The translations under genes and the position numbers were made by a program. Below, piece by piece: positions 17,890-30,700 of a DNA stretch of 64,000 bases; within the stretch, counting starts at the first letter, position 1; the number at the start of each line of letters is the position of its first letter. A model generated the notes under the pieces. That model was given only the letters and a program-made list of their open reading frames with translations, did not search any database and had not been told where the DNA came from. The stretch is from Pyrrhosoma nymphula. Lineage: Eukaryota > Arthropoda > Insecta > Odonata > Coenagrionidae. Location of the stretch: assembly GCA_963573305.1 (NCBI GenBank), contig OY754338.1:18908192-18972191 (forward strand), given 5' to 3'.

Positions 17890-19799
17890 TCATCAGGTAT
17901 CTCATCATCAGGGCATATCATCCCTTCATTATTCCCATTTTCAACCATCCAAGCATTCTATCCTCGTTCAACTGTGGAAAAATGATACTTTTGACACGTG
18001 GGCCTCTCCTTCTTCCTCGAACGTATTGAATACTATTTCATCTCCTTCTTAATCAGGCATAAGATGTAGGGAACCACATTCTACCTAAATTATATCTATT
18101 GGCACTTTTTCAGCTAAAATACTATCCACATCTACTGATTGTAACGGCGAGTAAATAGTTTTTCTAACCAAGTTTCCACCTAAGTACATGTTTTAAGTTT
18201 CGTTATCATTTAAATAACCACTTACAGTAACAATTCAATGAAAATAACATGGTTTGATAAATATTAATGTATATTAGCATTTCAATACATAAAAGATAAC
18301 TGTTAATACAATAAATATACAAGCGTGCGAAATTGACACATTTAAATTCAGTTCCCTAAGCTACTTGCGACTCCATATTGTGCCGGTCCCACCTCGCGGG
18401 TAGGTTCTTCCCCCCTCAACCTCCAAATGCACGTGCACGAGTGAGGTTAGCTGATGAGGCCACACACACGTAATAATTTTTTCTATCTGACTTAGAGGCA
18501 CAACACATACCTGATTCCACCAACCCCCAAGACCAGATGTGGGACTTCAAGATTTCAAGGCGACCAGCGCCTTTTAATTCGCCCAAGGGCCTGAAAAAAA
18601 ACTACGAGGAAGAATCGCGGAAAAAAGATGATGAATCCCCCTCTTAAATAACTGCGGACCAGGCCTTGTTCAGTTTGACAAACACACATTTAATGAATCA
18701 ACATAACAATCACATCTATTTAACCCTGACAAATATAATAATGCCCTAACAATTACAAGAATATGAAGAAATAGCAATAATGAACACTTGAAATGGTAAT
18801 ACCCCGAAACAATACATTTAATTCCTAGCAATAATCAATCCTAATCACCTTCATAAATACAATACATTTAATCCCTAGCAATAATCAATCCTAATCACCT
18901 TCATTAATAATTCACAGTGAAGATTTACATAGACTTGTTCCCTCCCTTTTTTTCTTCGTTCCGTCGACATTTATGGAAGCATGGAAACACACCCCAACGC
19001 ACTCCTATCAACCGTCGGGGAGTAGCACACGGGAAATAAGGGACGGGGTCACTTTGCGTGAATAGCTTACGCGGTCCTTAGTGGGTATGGATCAAGTAAT
19101 GAGAGTTCGCTGGCGGGCTGACGGCACATGCGGCCACAAAGCAGCGGCAGGAACCTCTCTCCGTAGGTGGATCCAAATGCCCTAGGAACAGGCGTCGTCC
19201 TCCGCAATTACTCTGGTTTTCCCTTCTCCCGGGGAATCGTGCTCTCTCAGGCCTGTGCGTCAAATCTGAGTTTGGGCCGATCTCTCCTTCCGATTAGTTG
19301 CACGTCTTATGTCGACGCGTTCGGTCTGACTTTTCACCTTGGTCTCCTTCTTCTTGAGCCAATGCTCCACCTTTTTCTGTTCCTTCTTAAACCCATAATC
19401 CCCTGCACGAGAGTCGTCTGCTCGACTCACCGACAGCAGTGACAGGGTGTACACTACTTGAACTACTAATCTTCGTTCCACATATCTTTCATTCACTCAT
19501 TCACATTATTATACACATTCATATTTTTTTACATAAATAAGCCTCTCAGCTGTCATATAACCGGGCCATCACAATATATAACCAAAAATTCGTCTTAATC
19601 GTCGAACAGGTATCAGCTGTATTATTACCATTAAGTCATCGCTATTTATGGCCAAAATACAAGAAAACTTGAATGATATCAAGCGATTTTGAAGCATTCC
19701 CTCCGCCCGTACATATACGATAAACCGGGAGATTACCTTTGAATCAGCAAATATTCTTTAAACAGCCATGAATTTATTTAAAATTTCTAGTAGAAATAT
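17890..19799. other. Unassigned stretch
   Basis: AT-rich, with a GC-richer patch at about 19080-19440. Apart from a 50-base tandem duplication at 18811-18906 nothing is recognised. Confidence 0.5.
18811..18906 (+). repeat. Tandem duplication of a 50-base unit
   Basis: The block starting AATACATTTAAT(T/C)CCTAGC at 18811 recurs at 18861 with few changes. Confidence 0.9.
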
Positions 19800-19954
19800 G
19801 TACTCATCAGTGGCGGATCCAGGTAAATGGGGGCAATTCCCCCCCTCCCGGAACAAAAAAACACATAGTTTATCCATTGGGGCATATTCCATACCCCCAC
19901 CCCCGAGATGGGCATATTAGCAGATATGGTCCTGGATTCGCCACTGGTACCCAT
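19800..19954. mobile_element. Small hAT-type MITE
   Basis: The 139-base body (19808-19946) has inverted ends beginning CAGTGGCGGATCCAGG on the left and ending CCTGGATTCGCCACTG on the right. It is flanked by 8-base direct repeats GTACTCAT (19800-19807) and GTACCCAT (19947-19954), differing at one base. Eight-base target duplication and CAG-starting ends fit hAT. It has no coding capacity. Confidence 0.75.
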
Positions 19955-20139
19955 AACTTAATTTACCACGTGATAATACTATTGGAGAAGTTATAAATAA
20001 AAGTATTAGTTTTTGCACAACTAAGACCTTTTTTTCAATTACACCAAAACGAAATTTCAAGTAAAAATATTCTTAAGATGTTCCAAATAAATGGAAAAAA
20101 TTAATGAAGAAAGAATCAATGTCAATATCAACAGCAATT

Positions 20140-20866
20140 AGATGTTCAGCAGTTATTTTTTGCGGAGGTCGTCCAACTATCCCCATGTATATGCTGTGGA
20201 TGGTGTTAACATAAAGGCGACAGATGAAGTGAAGTATCCGGGAGTTACGATAACCTCGAACCTATCGTGGGGAACACATATAAGAAATATTTGTGGCAAA
20301 GCTCTGAAGAAGCTAGAATTCGTCCAGCGTATTGTGGGAAGATTTTCAGTTGAAAAAGTAAAAGAGAGGTGCTATTTCGCACTCGTCCGGCCACACCTTG
20401 AATATGCAGCGAGCATATGGGATCCGGTGCAGAAAGACTTAGTCCGGGAACTGAATAAAATACAAAGGAAAGCTGAGCGATTCGTCAAAAACAGCTACGG
20501 GCGTACAGACAGCGTTACACAGATGTTAAACGAATTAGGCTAGGAGCTGCTAGAGACTCGGAGGCTGCGCGCTAGGCTTAGATTACTTTAGCAATTAAGA
20601 AAAGATATCGTTAAGAGCGACATGGAGAACATCATGCTAGAATCCCACTATATTTCCAGGCCCGACAGAAACGATAAATTAAGAGAGATATTTTGCCGAA
20701 CGGATAGGTATGGGAATTCGTTTTTCCCCCGAACAATAAGTGACTTTAATAAATGCTAGGCGTAATATCATTAGAGCGTTTCATTTTTATATGTAAACGG
20801 CTGGTGTCCTAACACCCCCCGCCACACGCCTATTGAGGCGGCTTGCGGGGTAGTATGTAGATGTAT
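20140..20866 (+). mobile_element. 5'-truncated CR1/L2-like LINE
   Basis: The sequence contains the RT thumb region and C-terminus of a non-LTR retrotransposon and its 3' end. The 3' UTR has a GC-rich hairpin (about 20812-20851, around ACACGCC and GGCGGCTTG) and ends in a short ATGTAGATGTA repeat, as in many arthropod LINEs. The copy lacks the catalytic RT core and all upstream parts. Confidence 0.8.
20142..20735 (+). pseudogene. LINE reverse transcriptase C-terminal remnant
   Basis: Residues resembling the RT thumb appear: a VKYPGVTI piece (usually YLGV), NLSWGTHI, KALKKLEFVQR, then RPHLEYAASIWDP, a very typical motif of CR1/L2/Jockey-type elements. Further on RKAERFVKNSYGRTDS is followed by a TAG (20540-20542) where a Trp codon is expected, then LLETRRLRARL and SFFPRTISDFN in the same frame, with another stop among them. 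It is a dead fragment of roughly 200 codons. Confidence 0.8.
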
Positions 20867-20869
20867 CAT

Positions 20870-23800
20870 TGATTTTTTGAAGTGTAATTTTAATCTCATT
20901 ACCTATTCCGATATCAATATTAACTAATAAAAACTAACACATTGATCGGTGCCTTAATTTATTTTTATTCAACTGCAAAGAGAATACCCTACATGTTTTA
21001 TTCTAATTGAGATATATAGTTATGCTTATATATACATTCCATTCCTATACAACGCCCATTCTCACTTCTGAAGCAAGTAATCTCAAGGGCAATTGAAGGA
21101 AGAGTAACGTTAACAAATAGATAATACTCACGTTGTTGGACTTAAAGTAAAATGTTGATTGAAAATAAAATGTTAATTTGAGACTCGTTAATCTTTAATG
21201 CCTACCAAAGTATATTTCAAAATTGTTGAGGTAGCATTTCGTGCAGGCTTGCGTGATTCAAAATCATGAACATTTTAAATTTCACGGTGCCAACATACAT
21301 CCGGAAAAACCTATATTTACGTCCATGGTCATCTCTAGGGGCCTATTAATTTAAAAAAAACCAGTACACTTTGTAAATAGTAGTCCTAAAATTTTATGAA
21401 TGCTAGGGAAACTATGGCGAGGTTGAGAGTTTTCGAAGATCATGGAATCACAGTGGGAGTGGTTCCTAGCCTTTTTGGATCCATTACTCGACGAATCATC
21501 GCTTGAAACAGTCATTATTTTCAATTATCAGTCACGCAATCCACACAGGAGTGGAAAATGGTTGGTAATCACGAACTATGTGAACTGATATACATACTAC
21601 TAACAGTGTTTTAGCTGACCATTATTTAAATGCGTTCACACACAATAAACGTTTAGCATAAACTTTATTGTATCCTATTACTAACATGAACACCATAAAC
21701 CGTGACATATTAACCGAAATGCAGCAATGACACTTGGCAGAACTTAACTAGCCTGGGAAACACAGTTTAACCACATTTTTCTTGCTTTCCATTATTTCTT
21801 AAATATAAATTAAAGAAAACTGCATAGATTGTTAAGTAATGACCCCTCAAATGCCATTATTACTCGCGGCCATTATAAAGTCACGGATATTGTGAAACAA
21901 TAGAAAATACTTTGGTATTATTCTAAGTTCAGACCAAAGCTATCTCTATGTACCCGCAAAAAGATTAATTTTGCATAAACACTTTGCAGGGAAATAATAA
22001 CCTTGAGATTTCTTATCAACTCTTCGGCATTTTACAATGATCTCTGCCTGGGTCAAGTGAAGCGAGTATTTTCAACTTTAAGGCTGCGGATTTCTTGGCG
22101 AGTAATTCTTCCTCTTAGGCCGCAATCACCAGAATGTTCCTGCGACTTTAAGAAAACTAATTTCTAATTAGTTAATTAAGCACCATGTGAAATTTTCATC
22201 GATTCTGGTGTAATGCTACTGCCAGTCACACGCAGTTTAAAAAAGTTAAGTTGAACTTTTACGAGTTTTTGGATTTCCACTTTATTACATGTACGTTCAT
22301 GGCAATATTTTGGCGTGAAATTGATACTAGGGTTGAGTGAAACGATTGAGCTAATACTGCGAACTGCAAACACGATAAAAATCACCCAAAGCAGTTTCGG
22401 TATTCCATTACAATGGAAAGTCGATGGGTGAAGTTGGCCTTTCGCAAACCGCAATTTGTTAGGTTTTGTCACTTCGGCGGCCATTGAATCCTGAGACCGG
22501 CCAGCGAGCGGGCCACGGGCAGAAAACCGTTCCCCTGGCGCCTTGCAAAAGTGGGGAGTGGCGCTAACTTATCGGTTGATGCATGGTCCCGGGAGATGAT
22601 AAAAATCTATTGACTGCCACCCATTCTCCCAAAGCTCCCTCGTCGAAACTCCCTCCTCGTCCCCGCCTCCTCCCAATTCTCCCGTGCACTCTGTCCCCTC
22701 GCTAATTCTTCTTCCACTTGTACCGTCGATCTTTCCCTTGTCCTCCTGCCCTCAGACCACGTCTATGTCCACTGTTCTGGAGACAGTTAAATCTCTCCAG
22801 ACCTTGGAGTGAGCGATACTTGCAATATCGCCTCCGATATTAGAATTTGCAGTGAAATCATAATCCTAGACATTAAGTGAGGGAACTTTTTCGATACATC
22901 GATATCCATCTCCAAACGTAATACGATGCTGTTAGATATGTGAAGTCATTCTGTATGGAGAATTATGGAGGTTTACGTGAAACGATTATAAGTGACAATC
23001 ATGTCCTATACTATTTCATTTGAGAGTTCGTCTACCCCTGCAGTACCTACGTACGAGCCACCGCAATGGTATATGCTACAGGAGACTTAGAATACCAGCA
23101 CGGGGAAGAAAAAAAAATCAGGAAAGATAAATAGGAAAAGTTACAAGTATGGTATGGAATGGTAAATTCATTCGAAATACAAAGGATGTTTTTATATACG
23201 ATATCATCAGTAAGTTCAGCAAAAAATGGGATCCGAAGCGATATCTTATCATGTGATTCAATTATGTTCTACAGGAATGATTATTTTAGACTGGGAAAAA
23301 GTATTTGGATATAGAGAAAAAATAATATATGGGAGGTAGAATAGGTAGAATAGGAGTAGATATCATGTACTATACTGGTGGTAAAAGTTATTCAAATGGG
23401 GACCCAAGTGTAAATACTCCGTGGAAGCATCCGTCATTATTTAAATCCGTGCCCAAGGCCTAGGAAAACCATATTCTTGTCACTGTATAAATCCGATTTT
23501 TTTTCTATAGTGTCCGTGGTACATTGAAAGCATTTCGCAGCCACACCCGGGCAATAAATTGGCCTAGGTGCCCATATCATTGCCGCCATTGACCGATATT
23601 TCAGTCAACTTTATTTTTAACACATAATTTTATGGCCCTCAAAGATTTGGCCCGCCCTCAATGCAAAATAAAAAAGCTTTGGTGTGAATGCAAAATAAAA
23701 TCAATACAAATGCAAAATAATTTTTCGTCGTTTAACTCTAAAAATCATCCTAAATTGTGTAAGTTAAAACTTGCGAACTAGTATTAATGAACAGATTAAA

Positions 23801-24100
23801 ATGAATTTTAATTCATCACCAGCATTATGAAACACCAGAACAGTGACCTGAAGATGGCGTTTTTGTCGTTCAAACAAGCGTCTTGTTTAAATCATACAAG
23901 ATTAAAACACGAAGTCATTTTTTTCAACTAAAAATACTGTTTAATCATGATACGCCAAAACTGTTGACAGTGCCAAATGACTTCATGGAAATCATAGCTG
24001 GAATACCTACGCCGGCAATGAAAGGAGCGCTGTCGTCAATTTAAATCCAAAATTCTATGTATCAAATCAGTGACGATATCTAGTTTAAATCAAGACGCGA
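20870..24100. other. Mostly unassigned AT-rich stretch
   Basis: Apart from a possible exon at 22176-22484 with a CpG- and pyrimidine-rich flank (22490-22750), nothing is recognised. A CTGAAGA box at 23848-23854 is followed by a weak hairpin and CAAAC, a very degenerate member of the hammerhead-like series. Confidence 0.45.
22176..22484 (-). CDS. Possible host exon, unknown product
   Basis: A 102-codon frame on the minus strand starts at an ATG (22484) next to a CpG-rich island that would be its upstream side. It begins MAAEVTKPNKLRFAKGQ and has a hydrophobic segment around residues 32-43, compatible with a signal anchor. The context and composition are what a first exon would look like, but no family is recognised, no clear donor was settled on and no second exon was found. 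It may be chance. Confidence 0.18.
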   Translation of the reverse strand: MAAEVTKPNKLRFAKGQLHPSTFHCNGIPKLLWVIFIVFAVRSISSIVSLNPSINFTPKYCHERTCNKVEIQKLVKVQLNFFKLRVTGSSITPESMKISHGA

Positions 24101-24129
24101 TGCTAGCTTTCGCATATCGCACAGTCCAA

Positions 24130-24745
24130 CCTCTCCACATTGCCTTTTTCCCTCAAGTCTCCTCTTGCCTTCTCCGTCCTTTTGATCCCCATCAATTCTC
24201 CCTCCGTCCCAGAATCAACCCTCTCTTCCAGCCCTTTCCCACTTTCATTCTTCTTTCTGTTGACCCTTCCCGCCCTTAGCCCATCTCCTTCCACCCTTTC
24301 TCCTCCCCCCCCCCACTTCCCCCCTCCCCGCCCTCAACTCCCACTCCTCTGCCATGATTACGCTGAAAGTCACGCTTTCCTAAATTTACGCGCCGGCACA
24401 CACTGGGTACCCTCCACAAATCACTCCCAACAGTCCCCCACCCTACCCGCCCCACACACTCTGTGGGTCAGGTTGAATGGGATTTGGGTGTGGGCAGCCC
24501 CGGGTGCGGCGCGGTGCGGGAAGGGATTGGCGTGGGAGGGAAGGAAGGATGTGTGTTTGAGCGGGCTGAGATTCGGATTGTGCGGGATTTGGCCGGGAGT
24601 GGGTGGGTGCCGCTCGTGGAGCAGGGGTGCCGCGCCGGTCGGTCGAATCAAGAGCGGGGGTGTTGCCGAGGAAAAGTCGTGAGCGGGAGCGGCCCTATTC
24701 ATGTGCCTTGTCGAGTTGTGTGCTCGCCTCCTTAAACCCATGTCC
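24130..24745. other. GC-rich island
   Basis: A pyrimidine-rich first half (24130-24350) is followed by a GC- and CpG-rich second half (24360-24740). Overlapping Pro/Ser- or Gly/Arg-rich frames on both strands mark composition and not coding. It could be a promoter-type island, but no initiator or coding exon was recognised beside it. Confidence 0.4.
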
Positions 24746-27700
24746 CGCAAGGCACAAGTTTTTATTTTGGAGATTTTCTACCACTCGACAGACTTTAATA
24801 AAACCTGAACCGCGTCACATAGGAACTGCGAGATTTCTTGAACTCGATCGTATTTTTGTCCAATTTTTAAATCGGTTCTCCTTTTTCTTGAGAGTATTAA
24901 CACAACTATACGTTGGAAATAAGTACAAAGATATAGCAAAACCTGTGATAAGGAATCGAAATAAAGCCATTACCATAAACAGCAAATAACAATCGCTTTT
25001 TTCATCCATTTCAATAGAAATTCCTCGTGACTATACTTTCAACGAACTTTGTTTTTTGCATACATGTTCGGCAACAATATTTTTACTTCTGTTTACAGCA
25101 GCTAATTTGATCAAGGAATTAACTACATGCTTCATACGCTAAACACAAAAAAAAATCTTGTATTTCTTAAGACTTTCTCCCAGACCCTCGTAAAATGAGA
25201 ACTCGCGAAACGAGTTATCGTATCATAAATTGAGTGCAATAAATTGTGGCCGGGAAAATTTCAAGTAAAATTGTAATGTGGGACATACCTTTATTTTTTG
25301 TCGGTTGTCTTAGAGTATTCTTGTGGAAAGGAGATTGCTCCAGAAGGTCCATTCTCGATTTGACCCCTGCGATAGAGGGAAGGGCTGTACAGTGGTCCCA
25401 AACTCACTCCCTGAAACTCTTCCCTCGTCTCCTAAGCCCTCGACTCTGCCCGGCCTTTCCTTATCGCACGCACGGACCTGCCCCTCGCCCAATTCTCAGC
25501 CATTCCCACCCGCGCGCCGTTCTTTAAGAAACTTCTACTTTATTCATTGCGAGAGAAGAGTGCTAATGGAAAGAATTGGCCAATTACAGCCGTTAAACCT
25601 CCAATGAAAAGGGCTTCGCGCGTACGATTCCATCGCCCTAATAGGTGACATTTCCAGGGAAAGTAAATGGCAAACCAGTTAAACCTTTTTAACAATTCAA
25701 TGCTACTCTGAGGGTGCTCAGTGCAACGCAGGCCTTAATATTTTATTCTTGAGGACAATCGGCACGTTTTTGTAAAGGGCAACATTTTATTTTCATGGTT
25801 CACTCCATTTCAAATACCTAGTGGATGACCAGATTTTTTTCAAAATTTCTAATTCCAGATCCACCTACAAGGAATAGATCAACATATTTCTCAAGTTAGC
25901 TGTCATAGAGGCGTATGGCAGAGGAAGTTAGGACACCAATCATGAAAAGAGGGGGAAAGGAAATTTGTAGTGAAATAAATATACGTATAATATGAGTTAA
26001 GTAGGTATATAAAGTGTGATATAAAGTCTCTACAACTTACCGCCAAATTAAGCGAGGATATATAAACACCATCATTGTAAACTTCAAATAACCACCAGAT
26101 GTGAGGCAGGGATTGACTACTTGCAAAACATGCATTTACATTACAAGCAAAACATGCATTACAAGATTTGAAACAAAAGGGTGTGGAATGTATTAATGGG
26201 ATGTATTTATAGTATATTCACTTATATTCAATGGTTTCAACTATAATAAAAAACTGCGATTTCTATCAAACAAAATGGCTAACTGTATTGCGTTCGCGTA
26301 GGAAATCACATGAGGCAAAACAAATAAGTGCGATATATTACCAAATTTACTGCCTAATTTTAAACATTCATAGGATTCTAAATAAATGCTCTCCGAAGAA
26401 ATTAAAAATAAATTATGGGAATAGACTGTTTTGTTCTTTGAATGTTATAATGAATAATACAATGTATGAATAATATGAGATTTTTATGCGCTACTACTAA
26501 TACAAAAAAAATTAATACCGACCTTTGTAGGAGGCCTGATGTATGTTTATAATAGGAAAATGTAGCCTCAAAGCTTCACTATATAATCTGCACCTTCCGA
26601 AACAAATTTCTCACACGATGTGAAGCACTGCGAATCAAAGCGTATTATTTATATTATCAGAACGGGGAAGGTTGAGGAAGAAGTTTTCAGTAAGTATAAG
26701 AATAAGATATTGAAAAATGATTCTGTGCGCAGTGTGTCGTCCCCGAGGCTTGCTTTCACGGAGTGGCAAAAATGAAGAACAGTGGGGCGACATTGGATTG
26801 GGTGGTCACCGTGAGGAGGCAGGTCGGGAGCGGAGACAGGCGAAGAGCACCGCAAACAACAGCAGACGACGCCCCGCAGGGTGGTGATAATGCCGTGCCG
26901 AGACGGCTGCTTTGTCCCGTAATCACTCTCATACACACACGGGCGTTTGAGAAGAGAAACGCGTGAACCCGAAAAGAATCTTCCGCGGTTTTCAACTCCT
27001 CGTCGTCTTATCGATTCTTGAACCCTAAGCTACGGACGCCCTTGCCTACAGAGGTTTGAGCTCCCGAGTCTTCCGTTGGAGGTGCCTATGGGGTGTGAAG
27101 TTGGAGGGCCCTAGTGAACTGGCGACAAAGAAACATCGAAAAGGACGGAGGACAATGGCCACAGATCAAAAATGCTTCGCAAGTTCTCCCGTCCCATAGA
27201 AATGATAAAAATGACCCGGAGACTTGAACCGAAATTGGGGCTTCAACCAGAGGTGGACCAATGTGGTTAAGTAATATTAAGGAACTCAAACTGTCGTTCT
27301 ATAAGCATCTCCAAACTAGGTGCAGGATATCTGTCGTTTTTTTAATATTATGGACGTTACTCCAGAAATTATAAACGGAATCATACGAGCGTGGTGGCCT
27401 TAAAAAGAAAAAAACATCGGAAAATAGGTATCCAAATTTGTCGATTATATTTTTTCGCCTTTCTTACGAATAAATTAGATTCATTTATTGGCTCACACAA
27501 TCAAAATACAACATACGGCTTTATAAGTTTTACAATTTTATCGCCACGCGCTTAGTTACGGTTAATTTAAGTACCCATAAATTTCATAAGCATAAAATAT
27601 AAGGGCAGAAATAATATCATGTAATACCTAGCAGGTGGCATAACTATTTTTTATATTTTGTATGTGACCATTTCAGAAATAAAATGTCTGTGAGTTGATA

Positions 27701-30700
27701 GAATATATTTAGAAGTACTTTCTAATTAATATGATGTGCCATGACTTTCATGCTGTAAGTAAAACATATTTTTTTAACACAAGGTAAAAGGTAATATAAG
27801 CGCTAAGTTTCTACTCAGGATACTCAATGGTAAATTCTATAATAATGAGTTTAAAAAATTAAGTTTGAAAGCATAGTCGATAGAGAATAAGCCATAATTT
27901 AGAGTAAAAGGCAATAATTGAGCTCAGTGAAATAACTATAAGAATTAGCCAAATGTGTGCTAAAAGAAACTCTGAAATGGTCGGAAAAAACGCGATGAAA
28001 AGTTATTGTTTGTCTAAAATTAAGTGTCTTCCGTTAAGCATTATCTTATGTGTCTAAAAGTGAATTCATAACAAAATGCCGCCACATCAAAACAAAATAT
28101 TTGTTATACCATTATTAGCTAACCCAATTATACCATGACCCCGGATTAATTCTCAAGTGCAAAGTGCCTGGGACCATATTTTAAAATCAATGAATTTCGC
28201 ACAAGAAGCAGTTACGAACCCGAGTGATGTCATTCAAATTTCCACTGCTACTGTGAGACGTTTTGGAGCAGATAACATAATTTTGCGTCATTAAAGAACC
28301 CTCAGCAAAAATGATATCATAAGTTTAAAAGGGAGTCCCAAGTCTTATATAAGGTTCAAACTCTTGTCCTTTGAGACGAGACAGAATTCCGGGAAGGCCT
28401 ACCTCTGTCTCATACATCAAAGGTTTTGAGTAACGAGGAAGAAAATCCACAAAGCTATGTCACAAAGAGATATTTCACTGATCTGTGAAGTTCTCCATGA
28501 AAAAAGTAAAAAAAAGAATAAAATTAACTATTTCCTCATCTTGAACGTAATGGTAGAATTCCTACCACTTAAAAAAAATTGCTGAAACTTAAAAAAAATA
28601 AGAAAATCCTTTGAGGCACATCCTCCTAGAACTCATCAAGTGAGATTAAACATGAAGTACCCGATTCTTTAAAAAAAGATTAGCTTCTAAATGTTTTGAG
28701 CAAAATTCGAGTCTAATCACAAATAGGGATCTGTAAAAACAATTTCTGTTCTCCAAGGATTTTCTGGTATTCAATAAGGGCCTTGGTGAAAAGCAAAAAT
28801 GAATAAATACATGCACCTAGTCATGCGAAATTATAACGTAGCCCAGTGCGCCTTACGGGTAGATCCTTTTTATGCATGCCTCTTCTTTTTTCATCTCATA
28901 TCTCATCTCATCCATCCATATTTCTTAAATGTATCATTCCGCTTTCTTCATCTTACATTCTTCATCAACCCAACCCTAATTTAAACCTTTAATTTTCTCC
29001 AACCATTTCTGGCCACCCGCGAGTTTTTGTGAAAAATTTCTTTCGTGATGAACTATGTCCTGCAACTCTTCATGCGTCTGTCTGTCCACCCACTGTACAT
29101 TCACTTTCAATTTCATCAGCCTTAGAGTTAGAGCCAGGTATGTAAATGATAGGCAGATATATGAAACATGGTACATACCATTACTTCTCCCTCATTGCAT
29201 AACGGACTCAATGGAATAATCTAAAAAATAACTCCAACAATAATAATAATAATAAGTTATTGCTTCCAGTCATTACATACAGAGCTCTCATACTCATATT
29301 CATCTCCCAACACTCTCATTGTCATTATACATTATTAGGTGAAGCAAGTTTGGTAGCCCCTGAGGTACACCTGTTTGGGGGCTACCATTAGTTAAGCCAT
29401 GCAACATTAGCAAATTTAGAACAATCAAGATACTCACAGTGAAGTACACAAAACCTACCAAAATTAATGCTCTGTGCAAAGAACAACAAAGATCCCGAAG
29501 CTGCTGCCTTTCAGGGGTCAATACATATTTAAAATATGTCATAACTATTTTCTCTTCCCTATCAGTGTTCAAGATCATTTTCAATTTCCTTTGGTTTGGT
29601 GAACCCTAATAATTGGCTTACGAAGTCTCAGGTAGAGATGGAAAATCAATTCCTGAGAAATCTGGGGCCATCTCCTATACCGACTGGACTACCGAACAGG
29701 GGACCGTATCGCAGCCTGAGCATCAGCTAATACTCCCATGTTTTTCTCATGTAAAATGACACTAGGTTGTTTCAGCAAATCTATTTTCTTCCTTTCTGGT
29801 ATGCATAAATATTGTGTGGTTTTCAACTGAGAGAGATAAAAAAGAAAATGTTTCTTTTCCATGAAATGTGTATGAAAGCCAATATGTCCTTTACATTTAT
29901 TCAAAGTTGATTAAAAGATATCTAGAATGAAATAAATATCTAAAGTTTGGCAAAAGGAAAGCCAGCCAATAAAATACAGGGCCAGTTTTGGTAATATATT
30001 AATGTAAAAAACTTGATCGATTGATATCGCACCGAATATACTAATAATGGGAGAAAATCAAGTTAAATGCTCTATATAATTTACCTTTGAGAAGAATTAT
30101 ATATCATTTAATGCTTCAACTGCTAAGGTTATATTGCACCATTCAACCAATGATCTATAAACTTATTCAAACACAACATAATTGTCCAAGGAATTATTCG
30201 ATCCCGAATAGATCCCCTAAAACGGAAGACAAGACGGATGTAAAAAGTTAGATCAATGTAAAATCTGTGTAAACTGTGGACATTTTTTTCAAAATGCAGA
30301 TAATAATTGCATTTAAAAGTAATAAAACATATTAGAAACTATGAGCATAAATATCCATTCTGCAACTAACTTGAGACAATCAGTCCAATAACATAAAAGC
30401 ATTGACTGTGGAAGAGATCAGAAAAATTGCCATCCCAAAGTTTTCAAGAAGTGTAAAAATTGTACAAATCAAACTTAATAATATTAATAATTTGAATTTA
30501 CTAATGAATAAAACAATAATGTTCCTTTGCAGTCGTTTGAGAAACTGTCTGACTTAACAAAAAACCTACAATTTCATTATTTTTTCAAACAACGTGAAAC
30601 ACTAGTGCCAAGTACAAATCCTTATAGAAAACCTACGGATAATTTCGGCGAAACTCCGATTGTTGGAGGAGTCCCTTTCTGCTCCACGGACCAAACAGGT

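Noticed and set aside
24140..24682. A 180-codon proline/serine-rich frame as a gene
   Set aside because: It spans a pyrimidine-rich tract and then a G-rich tract, overlaps equally long frames in other phases and strands, and has no domain-like segment.
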